Below are positions 55,839 to 64,000 of a DNA stretch of 64,000 nt, one piece after another. The number at the start of each line of letters is the position of its first letter. Position 1 is the first letter of the stretch. The notes below the pieces were generated by a model, which saw only the letters and a list, made by a program, of their open reading frames with translations, did no database searches and was not told where the DNA came from. The translations under genes were made by a program, and so were the position numbers. Source of the DNA: Hypholoma sublateritium FD-334 SS-4 (lineage: Eukaryota; Basidiomycota; Agaricomycetes; Agaricales; Strophariaceae); assembly GCA_000827495.1 (NCBI GenBank), contig KN817522.1:372001-436000 (forward strand), given 5' to 3'.

Positions 55839-58267
55839 ATGGACGGCTTTGACGATTTACTCAATCCTTCTCGTCAGGCGTTGGAAGAAAACCCCTTTGC
55901 AGACCCATTTCTCAAGCGCTCCAGCTCTCCGGATCCATGGGCTACCCCATTCGCGTCTACAGATCATGCATCCGAGGGATTTGGCAGCACGGCTGAACAT
56001 TTTGCAACGGAACCCACCTATGAGTCCAGTGCTCATGAATTTGCCTCGAGCTCTGCCCATGAGGACGCGTATATATCGGACCCATTGGACTCTGCTACCC
56101 AACACGAAGAGGAGGAGGAGGATAATAAACCATTAGGCAATCTGCGTTCGCCAGGCTTCCGCGAGAGCGTGCCGTCGAACTCTAACACCACATTCTCCGA
56201 AACTGCCACCATTCGACCGACTAAAGAGGAAGAAACATACGCGGAACCAGCGTCACCCCTTCCCTCTGTACACGAATCTGGCAATGGTACGGCGGTCCAC
56301 CAAACGGCCTCTGTGTCTACGGTGTTTGTCACCCCTTCGCACTCTAACTCTAGCTTCGCTTCGCCGCCGCTATCTGCGACAGAACCAAACTTCAAATCGC
56401 CTTTGGATTCATTCAGAACCATTGAGCAATCAATGGGTGGTCTCTCATTGGGCGGCGAAACGGCCACAGGCTGGCAGCCCGAGGAGACGCCTTGGCAGTC
56501 AGGGCATTTCGCACAGCCGCAACCAAAGGCCGCGCAGAGTGAGGAAGACAGCGACGATGACAAACCAATCCTGCAGGCTTTCAACAGGCAGCATGATGAT
56601 AACACATCGGTATTTCTGTGCCATACCCATCGTCTTCGCTCTTGCCTAAATATACACCACCTATTTCTAGACGACAAATACCCCAACACGAAACGATAAT
56701 GGGCTGCAACCTGTATTCGTTATCACCGTGGACGACCCACAGAAAGTTGGAGACCCCATTCGCTCGTTTACCATGTACACCGTCCACACTCGGGTATGTT
56801 TCCCCACTTTATACTTGATCATAACTTTGACATGTGGCCCGCAGACAACATCTCCCTTATTCCAGAAATCAGCGTTCTCAGTTCTCAGGCGTTACTCTGA
56901 CTTCCTTTGGCTCTATGAAACTTTGTCAAATAACAACCCGGGCGTAGTCGTCCCCCCCGTTCCGGACAAGAACCCTTTCGGTCGGTTCGACGACCAATTT
57001 GTGAGGCAACGGCGACTCGCACTGGAAAAATGCATACAGAAGATCGCCAATCACCCTGTACTCGGAAAAGATGCGGACCTGCGGTTGTTCTTGGAGAGCG
57101 ACAGTTTTGCGCTTGATGTGAGCGTTCTGCTCCCGTTCACCGCCACTTGCTGATCTTTTCTATCATCCTAGATCAAGCATAGAAAAGCTGAGCTTGCGCA
57201 TGAGAAAGGTGGCCTCTTCTCTAGCATTGGTCAGTCGATCACAGGCCCCCGCTTCTATGAAACGGACGAAGTTCGTTTCATCTCCCTTTTATTATTCATG
57301 CCATGTCTAACGGCCTGCAGTGGTTCGACAGGCAAAAGGGCTACCTTGATAGCCTTGAACAACAATTGCGTGGACTCGCCAAGGCCATCGAGGTTGTTTC
57401 TAAGCATCGTCAAGGCATGTATCTCAGGATATTCTTCCTGTTGCCAATGACCTGAGATTGAATTGTAGAAGTTTCTGTGGCTATGGGAGAATTTGCTCAG
57501 AACGTCAGCGATCTGGCTTCCTCTGACATCGATAAGCGATTGGCACAATCTTTGAATGGTCTGGCCGACGTAGAAAAGGCATCTCAGGATATTCAAAGCA
57601 TTCAGGCAGAACAAGATATCACAACTTTGATGTCGACAGGTATGTCGGACTTGGTCTCCCTTATACAATCAGTCTTATTTCCGTGACAGTTGATGAATAT
57701 GCACGTTTAATCAATTCTGTTCGGGTAGGTTAATTTATATATCTACCTTTATCAGGCGCTAAATCAGGTCTTTGTTAGCTTGCATTCAGTTCTCGCATCC
57801 GCGTATATCATGCTTGGAAAAATCAGGAGAGCGAACTACTGCGTACCAAGCAGACCCACGAGAAGAATCGAGCGCAAGGACGTATACCTACTGAACGGCT
57901 AGGATTCTCGCTCAGTCAAATTGCGGAGGTAGGTCATATATATATTGCGTCCATTCCTGCTACGGTAACCATTGACTGTAGGCTGAGCGTCGTGCCTCAG
58001 AAGCGAGGCTCGAGTATGCCCATGTTTCCAACCTTGTGAAACAAGAAGTTGCGAGGTTTGAGCAGGAGAGAATCGAGGACTTCAAGGACTCCCTGCATGC
58101 GTTCCTTGAGGGCATGATTTCACGGCAGAAAGAAGTTCGTCGATATAAAGTCCACACCTATGATATACGACTAATTCTCAATGTTTTTTCAGTTGATCAC
58201 TGCATGGGAAAAATACCAGCAAATGCTCCTCAGGAAGGTTGGTGGAGGCGGGACGGCGGATTCATAG
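55839..58267 (+). CDS. VPS5: Sorting nexin VPS5/SNX1-type, retromer subunit
   Basis: PX-BAR sorting nexin of the retromer complex that forms recycling tubules on endosomes. The start is MDGFDDLLNPSRQALEENPF, followed by a long acidic, Ser-rich disordered region. After an intron near 56610-56670 the PX domain begins (QPVFVITVDDPQKVGDPIRS), with the phosphoinositide-binding RRYSDFLWLYETL and VPPVPDKN then RRLALEKCIQKIANHPVLGK. The BAR region follows: WFDRQKGYLDSLEQQLRGLA, SVAMGEFAQNVSDLASSDID, RLGFSLSQIAEAERRASEAR and FEQERIEDFKDSLHAFLEGM. It ends WEKYQQMLLRKVGGGTADS with a TAG at 58265. About ten exons. The N-terminal MPV... frame from 55791 is upstream and was not used because DGFDDLL is the usual start. 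Confidence 0.9.
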
Positions 58268-58486
58268 GCCGCTGGTCTGCAAAGAACACAGCTTTGTAAT
58301 ATCCACTGGCTGTGGTTCTTGGAGGGCGACAGGACACTGGATGTGTAATGTTATTTATTCATGCATGCAATGGAGTACAGGAAATAATGATAATATGCTA
58401 TATGAGTGTTTTCTATCATGCCTTGCTAAAGCCTCCATCGTAAAATCCTTTTATCCTCTAAATACAAAATTTAGCGTGTTGTCCGC

Positions 58487-60599
58487 CTATTCCCAAAATC
58501 TCGGCACTTTGCTGCCATCCTGGCTGTTGGCATCGAAAAAATCAGACGGCCTGTCGCGCTTGAGGTTCCGCCGCCTGTTGTTGATGGGCAGGCGCTGGTA
58601 TGCAGAGTCATGGCCCTGCTGCGCCTGCGCGCCATACTGATTCCAACCGATTTGCTGCGGGTAGCCACCCATCGCAGGGAAGCCCATGCCCGAGCTGGCC
58701 TGTGCGGCGACAGCGTGCTGCTGGTGTTGGTGTTGGAACGACGCGACGGCGAGAGCGTTAGAGATTGCCTGTGCCTGTTGCAGCTGAATCTGCAGTTGTT
58801 GGTGCTGCATCTCTGTCTGGCGGCGCACTTGCTGCGGCAAATTCGGGTTCTGCAGCGCCTGCGATATCTGCGATATCTGTGCCTGCAGCTGCGGGATTTG
58901 GTCGACAAGCATCTGCGACATGTCCATGTTAAGATCGGGCTGCTGGTCAGAGTAGATGTCCTGATCAGCCGCTGCCTCCGGGGTACCAGACTATGGAGCG
59001 TTGTTAATAAAGGAATTTCTGCAAAATCACTGGGTAACTATTTACCTTGGCCGGAGTGGCGCTGCCCTCAGCTTTGCCGTTCGGGCCGTCCTCACCGCCT
59101 TCGCGCTTGCTCTCCTCCATAGCTCGCTCAATGTAATCCGCGACTTTTGTCCGTGTTGGCTTGTCTATGGCAAGTTTAGCCAAAGACGGTATCTTTTTCG
59201 CACAGTTGGGACAGACAAAGTCTCGCTCAAGCAGGTGAGTCTGTATGCATTCCTCGCAGTACGCTTTATTACAGCAAGGCGTCTTTACCGCATCTCGGAA
59301 AAGTTTGTTGTCTATGGGGCACGCTAGCGCAGCGTCGGAGGGCACTTTCTCGCGGACCTCAGCTGCTGTAAGGCCCTTCGCGCGCGCTACTTGTTTTTGC
59401 CATGATGCCCTGGGAAAGGTCCAAGGTCGGTGCCCGGGGTAAAAGGGGAATTAGGAAAATAGACTTACAAATCGGGCTGCGCAACAACATAGCCTCCTTC
59501 TGGCGTGACCATTACTCCTTGTGTCAGCTCAGAACTATTGGGGTTTTCCACGGCTTTCAGCATGCTTCGAGGTATACCTGTAGTGCGTTTGATGCGGGGG
59601 CGATTATCAAATTCGCGGTCATTATTTGTCGGGCAATCTTGTATCCAATGGCCTTAAGCAGATGTTAGTATTTATAGACCAGTTAACCAATACAACACAG
59701 CGAACCTTTTTGACCACATCGATAGCAGACATAACTAGGGGGCAGAGGTTTATCATTGTGTGGCTGATGAGGTTGGTGAGGCTGGTGTGGCTTGCCCCCA
59801 CGATTGAAGCCAGTACCACGAGGTTGGCTATAGATACGCTGCGAGCTGTGGATACGTGGCACAAGCGGGCAGAAAAGCAAACATTGTTCATTAGAGAAGG
59901 AACTACTACATAGATAAAAACCCGCGAGGGGCAACACCAACTGGGACATCTTTTCTTGAGTTTCTTCCCAGTTCTGAGTCTGGGCCTGAAACATGGCGGC
60001 CATGGCTGCGGCTTCTTCATCCTTGGCGATGGTGTGAGACACCGGGAGGCCGCCAGGAGTCTATGGTGGCTGAGGATGGAGGTTACGGCAGGGATAAAAG
60101 ACAAGGACTTACGGGTGTCGAATGTTTGCTAGGGGATGTTGACGAACTCGGCTCTTCTTTACCGTCAAAACGCTTCGACATGGCACCCTTGTGCCAAGCT
60201 GGGGCAGCAGGGGGTTGACCAGGTCGCAGAATGGGCTCTGAAGTTGGAATAGCTGGGGCACTAGTGCCATTGACGTACATCGAAGCTTTCCCCCTTCCCG
60301 GTCGCGCAGCAGGCAGTCTCTTCACAACCACTGACGACGAACGGGGGATGATCTGGGAGTCATCTTTGAACTCTGGGTAACATTGTCAGGGGTTGTCGGA
60401 CGAAAGCGACTGAACGATGCTTCTTACCTTGCTTGGATGTAGAATCGAATACGTGAAGGTCAAAATCGTTCGCCTTACCCATATTGTTGGCAAGAATAAT
60501 TTCACGCTTCAAATCGAAGACAGATATACCAGTTCCATCGAATGACACTCGGGACTCGTCTCTCCTGGAACTAAACTTGTAAAAAATGGAAGATGCCAT
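58487..60599 (-). CDS. MPE1: Cleavage and polyadenylation factor subunit MPE1 (DWNN-zinc knuckle-RING, RBBP6 type)
   Basis: Essential pre-mRNA 3'-end processing factor. Domain order is diagnostic. The DWNN ubiquitin-like domain comes first (MASSIFYKFSSRRDESRVSF, FDLKREIILANNMGKANDFD). A CCHC zinc knuckle follows, split by an intron (CYRCGQKG-HWIQDCP, about 59625-59745). A U-box/RING-like cysteine domain comes next (CPIDNKLFRDAVKTPCCNKA, YCEECI, CPNC, about 59170-59325). The C-terminal half is Gln-rich (IPQLQAQISQISQALQNPN and QIQLQQAQ), with an end in RPSDFFDANSQDGSKVPRFW. About seven exons. It converges with VPS5 and is divergent from ERG4 (243 bp between starts). Confidence 0.9.
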
Positions 60600-60842
60600 A
60601 TGTATTGAATGACAATATTATAACTAGGGGGTGGGTGAAGGGAGGGACCAGATGGTCGTTGTGGGGAGGAGTAGTACGGAGGCGAGTCGATGACGGTGGC
60701 TTGCTTTGTGATTGAAATTTGTCACGTCACTTTCACGTCACACGCACTAAATGTTACTCACACAGTAAGCAACCCTGACTACACGCTTGTAAAGTCGTTC
60801 GATTCATGCGGCTTTTCCGTCTTTTCATCATCTGCCATCATC
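60600..60842. promoter_or_regulatory. Shared divergent promoter MPE1 (-) / ERG4 (+)
   Basis: The 243 bp between start codons must serve both genes. CACGTCA-like repeats occur at 60722-60742 (GTCACGTCACTTTCACGTCAC), two close copies of a TCACGTCA-type motif that could bind bZIP or bHLH factors. This is an inference from motif form only. Confidence 0.4.
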
Positions 60843-62735
60843 ATGGCCAGCGCGTCAAGTAGCACGAGCTATGCGGCGACAGACGATCTTCGCCAGAGGA
60901 AGCCCGCCAATGGAAATGCCACAAAACTGGTCATCACGGAGGCCGGACGCGAAGCCGACAGGCGCCTCGACACACACGAATCGTACACAACACTTATATT
61001 GCATGCCCAGCATTCAATTAACGCGTCTTTTCTTGCGCAGTTATGAATTTGGCGGACCATGGGGAGTTGTCGCAATCATGACAGGATTCCCAATCCTCAT
61101 GTACTACCTCTGGATCTGCCTATGGTTTTATGATGGTGCATTAGTACACCCGTCCTCTGTTGAGGACGTTAAGCCTTTCCTGACGCGCATGATTGGTCAT
61201 GTAGCCAAGGTAAGGCTTATCTACGCGCTTTCAAATTTCATCTGTTTCCTGAACTTCATCTAGGATGCCAGCCCAAATGCATACGCGTGGAAAGTCTATG
61301 CGGGCAACTTTTTCTTCCAGCTCTTCATTGCATGGGTTCTTCCCGGCTATAAACAAGAAGGTCTTCCGGTGCCATCGCTCAACTACAAGACTCTCACGTA
61401 CAACTGTAACGCGTTGAGCTGTCTTTACACCACTCTTGTTACATCGGCCGCCCTGCACTACTTCCATGTCTTCAGGCTCACGGAGATCATCGATAATTAC
61501 GGACATTTGATGTCTGTCTCTATGATTTTTGGTTTCGGTGTCTCCTTAATCACCTATCTGTATGCTGTTCTTACTGGCACTGCAGCCCGCATGTCCGGTA
61601 ATTTCTTCTACGATTATTTCATGGGCGCTTGCCTCAACCCCCGCCTTGGATCCATTGATCTCAAAATGTGGGCTGAAGTTCGGATTCCTTGGGTCATTGT
61701 ATTCTTCCTCTCCGTCTCTGGTGCTTGTAAACAGTACGAGACCTACGGATATGTCACGCCTGTAAATATCATATTCTCTCGTATCTCTACGCGTTTTCAA
61801 ATTCTTGACAGAACATGGCATTCATGATATTGGCAACTGGGTTCTACATCAACGCATGGTGTGTAATTCCTACCACTTTGGTTTTTATTACTTGTGCTAA
61901 GATCTTTATCTCAGCGCAAAAGGAGAAGAGTGTATCCCTCAGACTTGGGACATGTTCCACGAGAAGTGGGGCTTCATGGTTATCTTCTGGAATTTCTCTG
62001 GTGTACCATTTGTAAGACTTTTATATCTAATGATGATTGCAGTGCAAATCTAATCGCTAGTCATCCAGTCATATGTATACTCCGTCGTCTACATGGCCTC
62101 GCATGACCCCTCAAGCTACCGCTTCAGCACGGCAGGCTACGTCTTTATCTATACCGTTCTCTGCACCGCCTACTACATGTACGGCCTATTTTGCTGTTCT
62201 AATTTTCACACTCTGATGAAATGATCCACTTTTCAGCTGGGACACCGCAATGTCGCAAAAGAGTCGCTTCAAGATGCAAACCCAAGGAATTACTGAATTC
62301 CGCAAGACGTTCCCCCAACTTCCCGGCTGTATTGTTGAAAACCCTACTTACATTCAAACTGCCCATGGGTGAGAAATCTTCTTGTCTATCATATATACAA
62401 GGCAACTGTACTGACCTAATATGCAGTAACCGTCTCCTGACCAGTGGCTGGTGGGCCTACTCGCGCAAGCCCAACTACGTTGCCGATTGGATCATGAGTC
62501 TAACATGGGGCGCCATCATTGGGACATGTACCATCATTCCCTACTTTTATTCCGTTTTCTTCATCACGGTCCTGATCCATCGGTGCACGCGGGACTTTGA
62601 ACGGTGAATATCTGATCCATTCGTGTCCTAGATGCTCGTCTAACATGCTTCTTTAGATGTTCCATTAAATATGGAAAAGATTGGGAACGCTACTGCGAAG
62701 TTGTGAAGTGGAAATTCATCCCTGGTGTTTACTAA
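60843..62735 (+). CDS. ERG4: Delta(24(24(1)))-sterol reductase, last step of ergosterol synthesis
   Basis: ER membrane enzyme of the ERG4/ERG24 family that reduces the C24(28) double bond to give ergosterol. Exon 1 gives a basic leader; intron 1 joins DTHES to [20 protein letters not shown]. Further blocks are [79 protein letters not shown] and [20 protein letters not shown]. The family NADPH/sterol motif near the end is [19 protein letters not shown] (about 62435-62491). The C-terminus is [20 protein letters not shown] then IPGVY, a typical ER-type end. Eight or more short introns. It is convergent with the WD40 gene, 185 bp apart. Confidence 0.93.
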
Positions 62736-62920
62736 AGTGTACATCGGCATCAAAATACCTTATTGGTAGCATTGCTATCGCGTTATTTAACAAAATTTGT
62801 AGACATTATGCCAAGTCTGGAGGCGTAGTGCCCCCGCGATAAATTCAAGGTAGGTGTACGGTACATGTACGAGATTGTAGATGCTACACGTAGGTGCGTA
62901 TACACTCAATATGAGCATGA

Positions 62921-64000
62921 CTAGATAATACTATCGAAGAAATATATCTCTCCGCTGCAGTCACCACTGGAGAAGACATCAGCCAGAGCCGCAATAACAA
63001 ACATGAAGAAAACGTACACGACTAGACAATGTTCCCCTGCAAACGGATCGCCAATGGAGAAGTGCCCAACGTCAGAATTGACCTCTGCAATCACCGTGCC
63101 ATTCTTCGCATTGTCTGCAGATATTTGAGGATTCCACAAGCGGACGCAGCCTTGGAAAAAGAAGGCGGGCGGAAAATTCGACGCAGTCAGCATATGCGTC
63201 GTCAAGAAAGTGCGCCACCACGCACCATCTTCTCCGCCGGTGACCAGCCCGATGCGCCGCGTCCGCGCCGACTGTACCCACTGCGCTTTCACCACGCCGT
63301 ACCGGTCCGTGGTCGACGCCGCACGACATTCGCCCTTGTGCTCGTAGACATACATGGGCCCGCGCTGGAGAGAGCGCACATCGTAAACATGCGTCTGCCC
63401 GTCGTTCCGCGCGAGCGCGAGGAACAGGCCGTCCGGGCTGAATGCCGAGCAGTTGACCTCACCCTCGAAGCCCGCGTGGCGAGTGGCATACCTCTCGAGA
63501 CCAACAGTGGCCGTTGCTCGACCGTCGCGGCGGCCGATGTCGTACAGGCGCAAAATGGGCGTGTTCCCTCCGGCCCGCGTTGATAGGGCAAGCGTACTTC
63601 CTGCAGATTTCCGATTACAGTAGATGCACAGAGACTTATGCGGGGACAATTACCTGAAGGTCCTACGCAGAGTGCGTCGCCGGCCTCTCGGGCGTCAAAC
63701 TGGTACAGCACGGATTTACTTTGGAGGTCGTAAGCTTTGTGTAGCCCGTCAAAAATACCGTCGACTGTAGGCTCGGACGACGCGAAGAGATGGTTTGAGC
63801 TCGCATCTGACCCCCAAGCAATAGCCCCGATGTGGTGTGGCTCGTTCAGCCGGTGTATAGAGAAACTGCCGCGTTCTTCAGCTACCGAATCCGCCAACGA
63901 GTACAGGCAGACTTTCCTGCAGCATTGTCAGAAATTGTGCGCTGCAACTGTGATAAAGATGAAGAACGTACTTTTCACCAATTGCAAGAATCGAGGAATT
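62921..64000 (-). CDS. WD40-repeat protein, C-terminal part (partial)
   Basis: Runs off the right edge, so the N-terminus is missing. Exons on the minus strand give VAEERGSFSIHRLNEPHHIG, AIAWGSDASSNHLFASSEPT, HKAYDLQSKSVLYQFDA, PILRLYDIGRRDGRA, GEVNCSAFSPDGLFLALARN with DGQTHVYDVRS, a GLVTGGEDG/GCVRLWNPQ junction across an intron and the ending GDCSGEIYFFDSII. At least four WD-like blades are visible with S/A-x-D-x3-L/V and W/YD endings. I cannot name the family; several basidiomycete WD40 proteins have this form. Introns lie at about 63128-63215 and 63600-63655. Confidence 0.75.

Noticed and set aside
60797..60815. GTTCGATTC-like string as a tRNA T-loop
   Set aside because: It lies just upstream of the ERG4 start and has no matching stems around it.
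1..64000. tRNA, rRNA or CRISPR features
   Set aside because: No T-loop GTTCGANTC with matching acceptor and anticodon stems was found by eye, and no regular repeat-spacer array is present. A tRNAscan-SE run would settle the tRNA question.

Overview
The window is nuclear DNA of a filamentous basidiomycete, most likely an agaricomycete (mushroom-forming) fungus. Evidence: every long gene is broken by short introns of about 45-65 nt with fungal donor and acceptor sites, intergenic spaces are short, and the gene content is fungal (KAR9, ERG4, sterol O-acyltransferase, D-xylulose kinase, Clr2, RPB4, MPE1, VPS5, GH18 chitinases, an F-box protein). No bacterial, viral, rRNA, tRNA or CRISPR feature was recognised. 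Gene models were spliced by eye from frame, splice sites and known family sequences, so exon ends are predictions.

Layout. 1-8 kb: RED/IK splicing factor (minus, runs off the left edge), PP2A B-subunit CDC55 (minus), COX9 (plus), a DNAJB12/HLJ1-type ER J-protein (minus) and an FBXO9/Hrt3-like F-box protein (plus). 8-20 kb: sterol O-acyltransferase (minus), an F-box protein, a Clr2 silencing protein and a KAR9 spindle-orientation protein that ends in a GAR-like microtubule-binding domain (all plus). 21.5-28.4 kb: a chimeric ORF carrying a decayed 5' copy of TRAPPC12, the intact TRAPPC12 gene, then D-xylulose kinase.

28.4-37.3 kb is the accessory part. It holds two tandem BTB/POZ genes, one with its first exon split by a 462-bp MITE-like element, and two copies of a multi-pass membrane protein gene, one of them clearly a pseudogene. 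37.7-48.2 kb: PUS1 (plus), RPB4 (minus), an R3H-SUZ protein (minus), a vacuolar-type amino acid transporter (minus) and RNase P/MRP subunit RPR2 (plus). 48.4-52.5 kb: two tandem GH18 chitinase genes (minus). 54-64 kb: an unknown tail-anchored coiled-coil protein (plus), VPS5 (plus), MPE1 (minus), ERG4 (plus) and a WD40 protein running off the right edge (minus).

Most genes are unrelated housekeeping genes in divergent or convergent pairs. The instructive parts are evolutionary: a partial TRAPPC12 duplication that lost a splice donor and became part of another ORF; a transposable element that landed exactly in the start region of a BTB gene and left a usable ATG next to its end; a pseudogenised membrane-protein duplicate; a PUS1 gene with a mitochondrial-type leader before a second ATG; and a KAR9 protein with two SxIP motifs and a GAR-like tail. 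I found no clearly undescribed multi-gene system; these are the best candidates for follow-up.
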